A stretch of DNA of 16,468 nucleotides from an uncultured Methylobacillus sp. (GCA_946478965.1 CAMLDQ010000046.1:1-16468), one strand, 5' to 3'; shown: positions 7,350 to 16,468, counted from the stretch's first letter. Numbers and translations: made by a program. The notes: a model not told the origin generated them from the sequence alone.

Positions 7350-7829
7350 TCATTCTTTTGGACAGGTATAAGACGGCGCGCTTTCCGACACATTGCCTGA
7401 GACATCGATCCAGAAGATGGGCCTGACCCGCGCATCCAGCTTGCAGACCGCGATATAGCCGATGGCGCCGCTGGTTTCCGCAACGAACCGCAGCATCGCC
7501 TCGCTCGACGCGACGACATGGGGCGGAAAAACACCATGGAAATACATCACGTTCCAGTATTGCGTTTGCGCCTCGGGCAAACTGTTGAGCACATGCAGTG
7601 AGAACATGCGCCTGGCCGCATGGTCGGGCGGCAAGTTGACCGGCTGGATCGGTGTGCCGTCGTCCCAGGCCAGCTTCTTGCGCTTGAAAATCAGCGCCAG
7701 CTCCTGCACGTTGTGCACCCGGCCGCTAAAGCCATGGGCGACTATCACCGCCACCGGCTCGTCTGCCGCCTGAGCCGGCAATGCCAGGACACCGAAGGCT
7801 AAAATGAATATGTAAAGTAGGAAACGCAT
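7350..7829 (-). CDS. Small periplasmic PstS-like substrate-binding protein (single domain)
   Basis: A 159-residue protein with a Sec signal peptide (cleavage after PAQA, about residue 21). The mature chain resembles one lobe of phosphate-type (PstS) binding proteins: the stretch ELALIFKRKKLAWDDGTPIQPVNLP parallels the 'IFxGKxxxWxDGxxIxPV' region, and YWNVMYFHGVFPPHVVASSEAMLRFVAETSGAIGYIAV parallels the C-terminal part ending in the typical PGAIGY. Full PstS proteins have about 320 residues and two lobes; this is about half. The start is coupled to the porin gene by a TGATG overlap and has no Shine-Dalgarno sequence of its own. No ABC permease or ATPase lies nearby, so a sensing or accessory role is likelier than transport. 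Ligand unknown. Confidence 0.8.
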   Translation of the reverse strand: MRFLLYIFILAFGVLALPAQAADEPVAVIVAHGFSGRVHNVQELALIFKRKKLAWDDGTPIQPVNLPPDHAARRMFSLHVLNSLPEAQTQYWNVMYFHGVFPPHVVASSEAMLRFVAETSGAIGYIAVCKLDARVRPIFWIDVSGNVSESAPSYTCPKE

Positions 7830-8827
7830 CAGAACAGGATGGAATAGGAAGCAGCGAAGCCCCTGGGCGTATCGTCCGGATACGCATCATGTCCACCCAC
7901 GAATTCAAGCTTGAACACCTGGTCGCTCTTCCAGCGCCAAGTAGCGCCGAGTACCCAGCGATCGGTAGTTTCTTCGTCCGGGCGATGCATGCTTTCCAGG
8001 CGTGCAACCGCATACCAGCGGTTACCCAGTGGTGCCACACCTTGCAGGTAGCCGCCACCGCTATTGTCACCGTCGTGGGACTCATAGCGGGCATACCATT
8101 CCCCACTGAATTCCCAGCCGTTCACCGCCTTGAGAAAATCCAGCCCAAGCATGCGGTAATGCGGATTGCCTGGCGTCTCCTCCTGAAATTCGCTGTAGTT
8201 CAACCCCGCCTCGAACGCGCCGGTGTAGGCAAGCCGCAGCCCGCGCGTATCCTTGTACTGGATCTCGCCAGGATCGTCGGTCTGATCCCGCAGCGTCTCG
8301 ATATAGGCCGAATACTCGATAGCGGCATCGTTCCAGGGCGTCGCACCGTAAACCATGACACCGTTGAAGCCGAGTGGGAACAGCCGCGCGGTCGCGGCAG
8401 GGCGGGATGTCGTCCATACCAGCGGCGCCGCGTGGATCAGGTTCCAGCGCCCGATAGGCGTGAGAAAGTGGCCCGCCCGCAAATTGAGTTTGCCCGAAAG
8501 GCTGTAATCAACATACAGACGCTCGACATCAAAATAAAAATATTCGTCGCTGACCGAATGCCCCTGTTCCCAGGTCAGCGGCTTTTCCACTTCCAGTTCC
8601 GAGAAAATCCGCCAGCGATCGTGGCTGTCCCAGTTCAGGAACAGGCTCACTTCGTTGAGCGCGGCCTCGGCCTTGCCGTCGGAATGGATCTGTACGCCTA
8701 CGCTGGAATAACCGCCAAGGTGGAAATTTCCTGCATCGGCAACGCTGGCATCATCCGCTGCAGCCGGCTTGCAGCCGAGCATGGCGGCGACTACACTGGT
8801 CGCGACTAAAAATCGGGGACTGCGCAT
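7829..8827 (-). CDS. Outer-membrane porin-like beta-barrel protein
   Basis: A 332-residue protein with a signal peptide (cleavage probably in PAAA-DD, about residue 24) and a C-terminal FAASYSILF, the aromatic end typical of outer-membrane barrels. The interior alternates short amphipathic strands rich in Tyr and Trp with acidic turns (for example LNLRAGHFLTPIGRWNLIH). The GHFLTPIGRWN segment resembles porins and OprP/OprO-like or DUF3138-like proteins near their constriction. I chose the ATG at 8827, preceded by GGAG at five bases; a longer in-frame start at 8932 would overlap the divergent kinase gene. It is translationally coupled to the downstream PstS-like gene. Substrate unknown. Confidence 0.82.
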   Translation of the reverse strand: MRSPRFLVATSVVAAMLGCKPAAADDASVADAGNFHLGGYSSVGVQIHSDGKAEAALNEVSLFLNWDSHDRWRIFSELEVEKPLTWEQGHSVSDEYFYFDVERLYVDYSLSGKLNLRAGHFLTPIGRWNLIHAAPLVWTTSRPAATARLFPLGFNGVMVYGATPWNDAAIEYSAYIETLRDQTDDPGEIQYKDTRGLRLAYTGAFEAGLNYSEFQEETPGNPHYRMLGLDFLKAVNGWEFSGEWYARYESHDGDNSGGGYLQGVAPLGNRWYAVARLESMHRPDEETTDRWVLGATWRWKSDQVFKLEFVGGHDAYPDDTPRGFAASYSILF

Positions 8828-8886
8828 ACGCGCTCCATGAGGGGGTTTCCCAAGTTGCAAACCGGCCCATTCTCGCACTAATCGCC

Positions 8887-10580
8887 ATGCTGCGAAAAGC
8901 CTACTCCATTCGCCACATCCTGCTGGCCGCATTCCTGCTAGCCGGGCTGCTGCCGGCAGCGGTGATGACCTACATGGCCTTCACCAAGGCACGCAGCGCG
9001 CTGGAACTTGAAATCGGGCGCGATTTGCAAGTCCGCGCCTCGTCCACGGCCTCCGCCATCGACCGCATGATGTTCGAACGCCTGCAGAACGTCGCTTCCT
9101 GGAGCAAGCTGGAAATCATGCAGGAGCTCCGCGTCGGCGATATCGATAAACGGCTGTCGCGTTTTCTTGCAGAACTGAAACATAGCTACAGCGGGGTTTA
9201 TCTCGAACTCAACGTCGTTGACGCGCACGATATCGTGATCGCATCCAGCGAACCGTGGCGCATCGGCCAGCGCTTCGCGCCGCCCACCGGCGGCCCCGGT
9301 ATCGTATTACAGGAAGGGGGCGCCCACGCCGCGCGCCTGATTGCCGACCGCCTGCCGCTCTGGGCGCGCATTCCGAACCCGATCGAGGGTGGGGATGCCG
9401 GTACGCTCTACGCGGTTTTTGACTGGAGCCAGGTGCGCCAAGTACTGGCGGCGGCGGCGGCCAACGGCAGTAACGCTGCGTTGTACGACCGCCGCGGCGC
9501 ACTACTGGCAGAAACCGAGGACTGGGATATGCGAGCCTCGTCACACGGCATCACGGCTACAGCGCAAGCCAAGGGATTCGAGAATTTCCCCGGCTTTGGC
9601 TGGAGTATCGTACTCACCCAACCCAAGGCCATTGCGCTGGCGCCGGTGCACCAGATGGGCCACGTTTTCGTTTTGCTGCTGGTCCTGACGCTGGCGGTGG
9701 CCGCATTGGTTGCAGCGCCCGTTGCCGCGAATATCGCCCGCCCCCTTGCCCGGCTTACCGATTTTGCCCGCAATTTCATCCGCGAACAGCACGCCGCCCC
9801 GCCGCCCTCGGGTGGCCCTGCCGAGGTTCAGGAGCTCTCCACTGCCTTCAACCAGATGATTCTCGATCTCGAGCGCCTGAAAGACAACCTCACGCGTGCC
9901 GCCAAACTCGCTGTCGTCGGGGAAATGGCCGCCGCAATGACACATGAAGTGCGCACACCGCTGGGAATTTTGCGCTCATCCGCGCAACTATTGCTGCGCG
10001 AACCGGGTCTGAGCGCGGAAGGTCGCGAAGTCTGCGGGTTCATTGTCAGCGAGACCGAGCGCATGAACCGCTTGGTGACCACACTGCTCGATTGCGCCCG
10101 GGCCCGCCCACCCGAGCTGCGGCCGATCAACCTGTCGGAACTCGCGCAACAGGCGATCACCATGCTGAAACCGCAGGCGGACAAGAAAAATATCGCCTTC
10201 GTTTTTCGCGATCACCACGCACCGGAAGACACGACGGCGAATTGTGACCGCGAGCAGATTACGCAGGTGCTGCTCAACCTGTTGCTGAACGCCTTGCAGA
10301 TTTTGCCTGAGGGAGGTCATATTGAAGTCCAGGTCCATCGCGTCGACGATGCCATCATGCTCGAAGTCGCCGACAACGGTCCCGGCATCCCACCGGACCT
10401 GCAAGAGCGCGTTTTTGATCCATTTTTCTCCCAACGGAATGGCGGCATCGGTCTCGGACTTACCGTGGTACGGCAGATCATGACCGCCCACCACGGCGAG
10501 ATCAGCGCAGGCCGCAGCGCATTAGGCGGCGCACTGTTCCGCATGCGCCTGCCCGCCGCCCTACAAGAAAGCTCCGCCCG

Positions 10581-10584
<4 letters not shown>
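8887..10584 (+). CDS. Membrane sensor histidine kinase
   Basis: A 565-residue kinase: TM1 at about 11-31, an extracytoplasmic sensor region of about 225 residues with no family I recognise with confidence, TM2 at about 258-277, then HAMP. Next come the HisKA dimerisation helix with phospho-acceptor His353 (MTHEVRTPLG), an N-box with Asn468 (LLNLLLNALQ), a G1 box DNGPGIP from D496 and a G2 box GGIGLGL from G519. All catalytic boxes are intact. The ATG at 8887 lacks a clear Shine-Dalgarno sequence, but later starts would cut off TM1. It diverges from the porin/PstS-like pair across only 59 bp and overlaps its response regulator by four bases (ATGA). The periplasmic PstS-like protein is a natural candidate partner for its sensor region (inference). 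Confidence 0.93.
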
Positions 10585-11942
<1,358 letters not shown>

Positions 11943-11968
11943 AACCTTCTGGAATGAATTGCTTAGGC

Positions 11969-11974
11969 TATAAT
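11969..11974 (+). promoter_or_regulatory. -10 element TATAAT before the PCMT-family gene
   Basis: A perfect TATAAT lies 34 bases before the ATG at 12008, in the 65-bp gap after the response regulator. No good -35 is visible at 16-18 bp upstream (TTCTGG at 17 bp). A start near 11981 would give a leader of about 27 nt. Confidence 0.45.
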
Positions 11975-12007
11975 CCATTTTTCATTTAAGACATCCCGAG
12001 CTACACG

Positions 12008-12667
12008 ATGAATGCCAACCTCGAACAGTTCCGCTTCAACATGATTGAGCAGCAGATTCGCCCGTGGGAAGTGCTGGACCCGGTCGTGCTGGCGCTGCTG
12101 GAAGAGGTTCCGCGCGAGCATTTCGTCCCGGCACAGTATCTCGGCCTCGCTTTTGCCGACCTGGAAATTCCGCTCGGACAAGGGCAGAGCATGCTGTCGC
12201 CCAAGCTGGAAGCACGCATCGTGCAGTCGCTCGACCTCAAGAATACCGACAAGGTACTGGAAGTCGGCACTGGCAGCGGTTACATGACCGCGCTGTTGGC
12301 CAAGCTCGCCAAGGAAGTCATTAGCGTCGACTGTGTGGCCGAGTTTACCGAAACGGCACGTGGCAAACTGGCCGAGCACGGCATCGCGAACGCCACCTTG
12401 CTGACTGGCGACGCCGCCCTGGGCTGGCCCGCACAAGCACCTTACGACGCCATCGTACTGACCGGCTCCGTGCCGGTGCTGCCCGCCGCGCTGCAGCAGC
12501 AACTCACCGTGGGCGGACGCCTGTTCGTCGTGGTCGGCGAAGCGCCCGTCATGTCCGCGACCCTGATCCGTCGCGTTTCCGAGGATGCCTTCCGCACCGA
12601 TGTGCTGTTTGAAACCTGCATTCCGGCCTTGACCGGCGCGCTGCAGCCGGAGCGTTTTCACTTCTGA
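12008..12667 (+). CDS. PCMT-family SAM-dependent methyltransferase (isoaspartyl methyltransferase homologue)
   Basis: A 219-residue cytoplasmic methyltransferase. The N-terminal helix-rich block (FNMIEQQIRPWEVLDPVVLALLEEVPREHFVP) and the SAM motif VLEVGTGSGY at 83-92 are those of protein-L-isoaspartate O-methyltransferases, which methylate damaged aspartyl residues to start their repair. The segment usually reading like GQTISQPYIVA is here GQGQSMLSPKLEARIVQ, so the substrate-side active site differs from E. coli Pcm. It may belong to a branch with another function. The gene sits directly upstream of the TolC-family gene, an arrangement I recall from other betaproteobacteria. The ATG at 12008 has only a weak GAG upstream; the protein start fits the family. 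Confidence 0.85.
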   Translation: MNANLEQFRFNMIEQQIRPWEVLDPVVLALLEEVPREHFVPAQYLGLAFADLEIPLGQGQSMLSPKLEARIVQSLDLKNTDKVLEVGTGSGYMTALLAKLAKEVISVDCVAEFTETARGKLAEHGIANATLLTGDAALGWPAQAPYDAIVLTGSVPVLPAALQQQLTVGGRLFVVVGEAPVMSATLIRRVSEDAFRTDVLFETCIPALTGALQPERFHF

Positions 12668-12683
12668 ATCCGAGGCCTGCGGC

Positions 12684-12711
12684 TTGCGTTTCCAGAGAGG
12701 TATATTAGAAT
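12684..12711 (+). promoter_or_regulatory. Possible promoter immediately before the tolC-family gene
   Basis: TTGCGT (12684-12689) and TAGAAT (12706-12711) are 16 bp apart; the -10 matches consensus at five of six positions, the -35 at three. A start about seven bases on would fall at or next to the ATG at 12718 and would give a leaderless or nearly leaderless mRNA. This is consistent with the absence of a nearby Shine-Dalgarno sequence. Confidence 0.35.
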
Positions 12712-12717
12712 AGCCTA

Positions 12718-14058
12718 ATGAATAAAACGCTTCTTGCCCTCCTCCTCGCCGCCGCCTTCCCGGCTTTGGCCGACCCGTCCGTACAGGATCTGCTCGGTAT
12801 TTACCGCCAGGCCCAAACCAGCGACCCGGCCTGGGCTTCCGCGCAGAGCGCCAATGTCGCAGCACAGGAAAAACAGGTACAAGGCAAGGCGCTCACCCTG
12901 CCGACGGTGACCCTCGGCGCCAACGCCAGCCATTCGCAGACGGACATCCGCTACAACGGCAGCAACAGTATTTTCAGGAGTGGCGGTAACGAGCAATTTG
13001 AATCCTACGGCTACAGCGTCAACCTGAGCCATCCGCTATACCGCAAACAGAACACCCTGCAATACGAAGAATCCAAGACCCAGGTCGCCCAGGCCGGCGA
13101 ACAACTCAACTCCGCACACCAGGATTTGATGATGCGTGTCTCCCAGGCCTATTTCGACGTACTGATGGCGCAGGACAGCATCGACCTCATACGGGCCCAG
13201 AAAGCGGCCATCAGCCGCCAGCTGGAGCAGGCCAAAGCCAATTTCGAAGTCGGTAGCGCCACCATCACCGACGTGCACGAGGCACAAGCACGCTTCGATC
13301 TTACCGTCGCGCAGGAAATCGCTGCGGTCAACGAGCTGGAAGCCAAGAAACGCACCATCCAGTCCCTTACCGGGCAACTCCCCCAACGGCTCGCCTCCGC
13401 CAAGAACGGCCTGCAGGCTGCCCTGCCCGAACCGCAGGAAATGGAAAAGTGGGTGGAAATCGCCGAGCAGCACAACCTCGCGCTGAAAATCCAGCAGCAG
13501 TCGCTGCAACTGGCCGATCAGGAGGTCGCACGCACGCAGGCGGGCCACCTGCCCACGCTGGACATCGTCGGTAGCTACAGCGACAGCTATGCCAACGGCG
13601 GCGTCAACGGCTTCGGCAACGACCTCAAGAACGCCACCGTTGGCCTGCAGCTGGAAGTGCCGCTGTACCAGGGCGGCGCCATCACCTCCAAGGCGCGCGA
13701 GGCCGTCGCCAACCGGCAGAAGGCGCAGGACGACGTCGAGAATGCGCGCCGCCAGGCCGACCTGCAAACCCGCCAGGCCTGGCTTGCCGTCTCCAGCGCC
13801 GTGGCGCAAGTCAAAGCCTACGAACAGGCACTGGTGTCCAGCCAGAGCCAGCTTGATTCGACCAACCTCGGCTACGAAGTCGGCGTACGCACCAGCGTGG
13901 ACGTGCTGAACGCGCAGCAGCAGCTCTACAGCGCCAAGCGCGACCTGCTGCAGGCACGTTATTCCTGGCTGCTCAGCGTGCTGCAGCTCAAGGCCGCCGC
14001 CGGGGTGTTGAACGAGGACGATCTCGCCGCCACCAACAGCCAACTCGCAGGCTCATGA
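12718..14058 (+). CDS. TolC-family outer-membrane efflux/secretion channel
   Basis: A 446-residue protein with a signal peptide (cleavage after PALA, about residue 18) and two long alpha-helical outer-membrane-efflux repeats. Each has the typical hairpin residues: QAYFDVLMAQDSIDLIRAQ then ANFEVGSATITDVHEAQARFDL in the first half, and RQAWLAVSSAVAQVKAYEQAL then LGYEVGVRTSVDVLNAQQQL in the second. These 'VGxxTxxDVLxAQ' motifs are hallmarks of TolC. It forms the trimeric channel used by type I secretion and RND pumps; no partner genes are in the window. The ATG has no Shine-Dalgarno sequence within range (nearest is GAGAGG about 17 bases away). The 3' end overlaps the hydrolase gene by four bases. 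Confidence 0.94.
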   Translation: MNKTLLALLLAAAFPALADPSVQDLLGIYRQAQTSDPAWASAQSANVAAQEKQVQGKALTLPTVTLGANASHSQTDIRYNGSNSIFRSGGNEQFESYGYSVNLSHPLYRKQNTLQYEESKTQVAQAGEQLNSAHQDLMMRVSQAYFDVLMAQDSIDLIRAQKAAISRQLEQAKANFEVGSATITDVHEAQARFDLTVAQEIAAVNELEAKKRTIQSLTGQLPQRLASAKNGLQAALPEPQEMEKWVEIAEQHNLALKIQQQSLQLADQEVARTQAGHLPTLDIVGSYSDSYANGGVNGFGNDLKNATVGLQLEVPLYQGGAITSKAREAVANRQKAQDDVENARRQADLQTRQAWLAVSSAVAQVKAYEQALVSSQSQLDSTNLGYEVGVRTSVDVLNAQQQLYSAKRDLLQARYSWLLSVLQLKAAAGVLNEDDLAATNSQLAGS

Positions 14059-14612
14059 GCCTGCCCGCCATCTGCGAACGCGGCCTAGGCCAGCTTGTCA
14101 TCGTCGACGTGCAGGAAAAACTCTGCAGCGTCATGCTCCCGGAGAGCCTGCAAGCGCTGGTGAAAAACTGCAGCATCCTGCTGCAGGCAGCGCAGCAGCT
14201 CGACATCCCGACGCTACATACCGAACAATACCCGAAAGGGCTGGGGCCGACCCTGACCGAATTCCATCCGTGGCTGTCCCCGGATGCCGCCATCGAAAAA
14301 ACCTGCTTTTCCTGCAACGACGCGCCGGCGTTCCGCGCACGCCTGCACGGCGACAGGCCGCAAGTTGTCCTGGCCGGCATGGAAGCGCACATTTGCATAT
14401 TGCAAACAGCCCTCCAACTGCAGGCCACAGGCCGTCAGGTGTTCGTGGTGGAAGACGCCGTGCTCTCGCGGCGCGAAGCTAACAAGGAAAATGCGCTGGC
14501 GCGCCTGCGCCAGGCCGGCATCATCGTCACCACTACCGAATCGGTCGTCTTCGAGTGGCTCAAGGTCGCCGAGGGCGATGCCTTCAAGCAGATCAGCAAG
14601 CTGGTCCGTTAA
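14055..14612 (+). CDS. Isochorismatase-family cysteine hydrolase
   Basis: A 185-residue cytoplasmic protein of the isochorismatase-like (YcaC/nicotinamidase-type) superfamily. The triad is complete: D18 (VIVDVQEKL), K82 (IEKTCFSC) and C114 (GMEAHICILQTA), with the superfamily's pre-nucleophile GxExHxC pattern. The protein is short and resembles the hydrolases of unknown substrate rather than entC/entB-type or pncA enzymes. Translation is coupled to the tolC-family gene by ATGA. It ends six bases from the convergent waaA stop. Whether it is functionally linked to the channel is unknown. Confidence 0.9.
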   Translation: MSLPAICERGLGQLVIVDVQEKLCSVMLPESLQALVKNCSILLQAAQQLDIPTLHTEQYPKGLGPTLTEFHPWLSPDAAIEKTCFSCNDAPAFRARLHGDRPQVVLAGMEAHICILQTALQLQATGRQVFVVEDAVLSRREANKENALARLRQAGIIVTTTESVVFEWLKVAEGDAFKQISKLVR

Positions 14613-14614
14613 AC

Positions 14615-14628
14615 GCCGCTAGTGCGGC
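14615..14628. terminator. Weak hairpin between convergent genes
   Basis: GCCGC-TAGT-GCGGC forms a 5-bp stem with a 4-nt loop spanning the junction and the waaA stop codon. On the minus strand it is followed by GTTTAA, and on the plus strand by no T-run. At best it is a weak terminator for waaA; no better one is present between the convergent genes. Confidence 0.3.
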
Positions 14629-15884
14629 ATGTGCGCCGCCAAGAGCGTCATCACCCGCTCCGTGGCACCCTGATGGCGTTCGCCGAAAGCTGCCGCCTGC
14701 CGCGCCATCCTCTCACGCGCTGCAGCGTCGGCACATAATAAAGAAAGTTGCTGCGCCAATCCGGACGTATCCGCCACACGCGCCGCCGCCCCTTCGGCCA
14801 GCGCCCCCTCCGCCACGGCGGCAAAATTCCAGGTGTGCGGCCCGATCAGCACCGGCTTGCCCATCGCGCAGGCCTCGATCAGGTTTTGGCCGCCGAGCGG
14901 GAGCAGGCTGCCGCCGATAAAGGCAATATCGCAGGCCGCATAGTAGATGAACATTTCCCCCATGCTATCGCCCAGGACAACCGCAACGTCCGGAGCAAGA
15001 ACCTCGCCGCGTAGGGACGACCGCCGTACAAAGGCGAGCCCGCGTTTTTGCAGCAAGGCGGCAACTTCGCTAAATCGTTGCGGGTGGCGCGGGACGATCA
15101 CCGTCAGCAGCCCGGGCACTCCGGCGGAGGCCACCGCATCCAGCACCAGCGCCTCCTCGCCATCGCGCGTACTGGCAGCAAGGAATACCGGCCTGCGTTC
15201 ACCGAAGAGCCGCCGCAAATTTTCGCCCTGGGTTCGCGCCTCTGACGGCGGTGTTACGTCAAACTTGAGATTGCCCACCACCGTGACCTCGCGTGCGCCC
15301 AGCAGCCGCAACCGGGCTGCATCGTCGTCCGTCTGCGCCGCGATGCCGGCAAGCCGGCGCAGCCCCTGCGCAACCAGCTCGCCCAGGCGCGCGTAGCCGC
15401 GTGCCGAGCGCTCCGAGAGCCGGGCATTCACCAGCAGTAGCGGAATGTTGCGCGCTTCGCACGCCTCGATCAGGTTGAACCAGAGTTCGGTTTCCATCAG
15501 CAGCCCGATGTCAGGCCGGTAATGGTCGAGAAAGCGCGCCATCGCGCCCGGCAAGTCATACGGCAAGTAACAGCGCAGCACCTCGTCGGCGAACAGCTGC
15601 TCGCCGGTGGCACGACCGGTAGGCGTGGCATGGGTCAGCAAAATGCGGCAATCCGGATAGCGCCGGCGCAGCGCCGCCACCAGCGGCGCACTGGCACGCG
15701 TCTCGCCGACCGATACCGCATGCAGCCAGATCACCGGCTGGCTCGGTCGCGGCGCACGATACCAGCCCAGCCGCTCCGGCACATGGCGCAGGTATTCCGG
15801 CTGCCGGAACGCGCGCCATACCAGCTTGAGCAGTGCAAGCGGCAGCAGCAAACGAAGCAGCAAGGTGTATGTCCAATGAGGCAT
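14619..15884 (-). CDS. waaA: Kdo transferase WaaA (3-deoxy-D-manno-octulosonic acid transferase)
   Basis: WaaA adds Kdo from CMP-Kdo to lipid A precursor at the inner face of the inner membrane. The 421-residue protein has an N-terminal membrane anchor (YTLLLRLLLPLALLKLVW), then the GT30 signature WLHAVSVGE with catalytic-base candidate E61, PDIGLLMETELWFNLI, LVNARLSERSARGY, and the C-terminal sugar-nucleotide region GGQNLIEACAMGKPVLIGPH. Length matches the family. I chose the ATG at 15884 because the protein then begins MPHWTYTLLL as WaaA proteins do; an in-frame start at 16070 would add 62 low-similarity residues. No clear Shine-Dalgarno sequence is seen. Whether one or two Kdo units are added cannot be told. 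Confidence 0.95.
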   Translation of the reverse strand: MPHWTYTLLLRLLLPLALLKLVWRAFRQPEYLRHVPERLGWYRAPRPSQPVIWLHAVSVGETRASAPLVAALRRRYPDCRILLTHATPTGRATGEQLFADEVLRCYLPYDLPGAMARFLDHYRPDIGLLMETELWFNLIEACEARNIPLLLVNARLSERSARGYARLGELVAQGLRRLAGIAAQTDDDAARLRLLGAREVTVVGNLKFDVTPPSEARTQGENLRRLFGERRPVFLAASTRDGEEALVLDAVASAGVPGLLTVIVPRHPQRFSEVAALLQKRGLAFVRRSSLRGEVLAPDVAVVLGDSMGEMFIYYAACDIAFIGGSLLPLGGQNLIEACAMGKPVLIGPHTWNFAAVAEGALAEGAAARVADTSGLAQQLSLLCADAAARERMARQAAAFGERHQGATERVMTLLAAHMPH

Positions 15885-16066
15885 GAGGCGGATTTTCGCA
15901 CGGAACCGCAAATTTGGGCCGTTTGCCTGCTGCGGATGACAGGCGAGGTTTTCCGTGTGTGCATTCCCGTATTTTGATGTAAGCGGGGACTCACACCCAG
16001 CTCTATCCCGCATGGTTCCGCACAGCTTCATGTCAACATAAAAATTTTGCCGCAGGCGCTTGACGC

Positions 16067-16082
16067 ACACAATAAAAGGGGT
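16067..16082 (+). promoter_or_regulatory. NrdR box 1 (diverged)
   Basis: ACACAATAAAAGGGGT matches the known NrdR consensus ACACWATATATWGTGT at 12 of 16 positions, with the left half nearly perfect. It starts 32 bp before box 2, about three helical turns, which is the usual tandem spacing. A -35-like TTGACG (16060-16065) abuts it; no good -10 sits 17 bp on. Confidence 0.65.
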
Positions 16083-16098
16083 GAAACTTCAACGCAGA

Positions 16099-16114
16099 AC
16101 ACAACATATAGTGT
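16099..16114 (+). promoter_or_regulatory. NrdR box 2
   Basis: ACACAACATATAGTGT matches the NrdR consensus ACACWATATATWGTGT at 15 of 16 positions. It contains a TATAGT that could be a -10; another candidate, TATAAG, lies at 16125-16130. NrdR is an ATP/dATP-sensing repressor of ribonucleotide reductase genes, which fits the gene starting at 16168. Confidence 0.85.
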
Positions 16115-16167
16115 TAATCGCAAGTATAAGAATCTAGGCACAAAAACAATCAGGAGGTACGCCAACC

Positions 16168-16468
16168 ATGCTCAAGGCCGTCAAATCATCGCAGGAAGCG
16201 GAACGCGAAATCCCCATGCAACCGGTATCGCTCGACATCTGGGACAAGAAATACCGTCTCAAGACCAAGCAAGGCGAAGCCATCGACCAGAATATCGATG
16301 AGACCTACCGTCGCGTGGCGCGTGCCCTTGCCGATGCCGAACCGACCGAAGAAAAGCGCAAGCAATGGTACGAGAAATTCCTGTGGGCATTGCGCCGCGG
16401 CGCGATTCCCGCAGGCCGCATCACCTCCAATGCCGGCGCGCAGGAGCACAAGCCGGCCACCAGCACCA
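16168..16468 (+). CDS. Adenosylcobalamin-dependent (class II) ribonucleoside-diphosphate reductase, N-terminal part
   Basis: Only the first 100 codons are in the window. The translation MLKAVKSSQEAEREIPMQPV continues with SLDIWDKKYRLKTKQGEAID and reaches FLWALRRGAIPAGRITSNAG, then AQEHKPATST. These blocks are characteristic of the B12-dependent NrdJ/NrdZ-type reductase, which makes deoxyribonucleotides using a cobalamin-generated thiyl radical and needs no oxygen or diiron subunit. A strong AGGAGGT (16152-16158) sits nine bases before the ATG. Tandem NrdR boxes lie upstream. I give no symbol because nrdJ and nrdZ are used inconsistently. Confidence 0.92.
   Translation, partial: MLKAVKSSQEAEREIPMQPVSLDIWDKKYRLKTKQGEAIDQNIDETYRRVARALADAEPTEEKRKQWYEKFLWALRRGAIPAGRITSNAGAQEHKPATST

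Noticed and set aside
8828..8886. Sigma54 promoter for the porin in the 59-bp gap
   Set aside because: TGGGCC and TTGCA occur on the minus strand, but the GG-to-GC spacing is 8 rather than the required 10 bases.
16031..16036. Perfect -35 TTGACA on the minus strand as a waaA promoter
   Set aside because: No acceptable -10 hexamer lies 16-18 bases downstream.
15885..16070. Extended start of waaA
   Set aside because: The added 62 residues are unlike WaaA N-termini, and the membrane anchor directly follows the start at 15884.

Overview
The window is about 60% GC and densely coded. Its gene content is typical of a Gram-negative, LPS-making proteobacterium, most likely a betaproteobacterium: an isoaspartyl-methyltransferase homologue next to tolC and waaA, a B12-dependent ribonucleotide reductase under NrdR-type boxes, and thiC behind a TPP riboswitch. 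The assignment rests on gene content and order, not on a search, and I cannot name a genus. I see no rRNA, tRNA, insertion sequence, CRISPR array or other mobile element.

Layout. (1) 1-800, minus strand: the 5' part of thiC, with a TPP riboswitch and a probable Shine-Dalgarno-sequestering stem. (2) 832-7224, minus strand: one apparent six-gene operon with a good sigma70 promoter (7196-7224) and an intrinsic terminator (832-873). In transcription order it encodes a thermostable-hemolysin (LuxI/GNAT-like) protein, an AMP-forming acyl ligase, a haem-oxygenase-like diiron oxidase, a short-chain dehydrogenase, a secreted TPR protein and a membrane-anchored LtaS/YejM-type phosphotransferase or sulfatase. 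(3) 7350-8827, minus strand: an outer-membrane porin-like protein translationally coupled to a small single-domain PstS-like periplasmic protein. Divergent from it, 8887-11942 on the plus strand encode a membrane histidine kinase and an NtrC-class, sigma54-dependent response regulator. (4) 12008-14612, plus strand: a PCMT-family methyltransferase, a TolC-family outer-membrane channel and an isochorismatase-family hydrolase. They converge on waaA (Kdo transferase; 15884 to 14619, minus strand). (5) 16067-16468, plus strand: tandem NrdR boxes and the start of an adenosylcobalamin-dependent ribonucleotide reductase that runs off the window.

The most interesting region is the six-gene operon. Its first four products form a plausible chemical sequence (activate an acid as acyl-AMP or acyl-thioester, transfer the acyl group, oxidise at a diiron centre, reduce or oxidise with NAD). 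Its last two products are periplasmic or membrane-facing. I infer an uncharacterised acyl-derived metabolite or envelope-lipid pathway; the product is unknown. The porin/PstS-like/two-component block looks like a separate sensing and uptake module with an unknown ligand.
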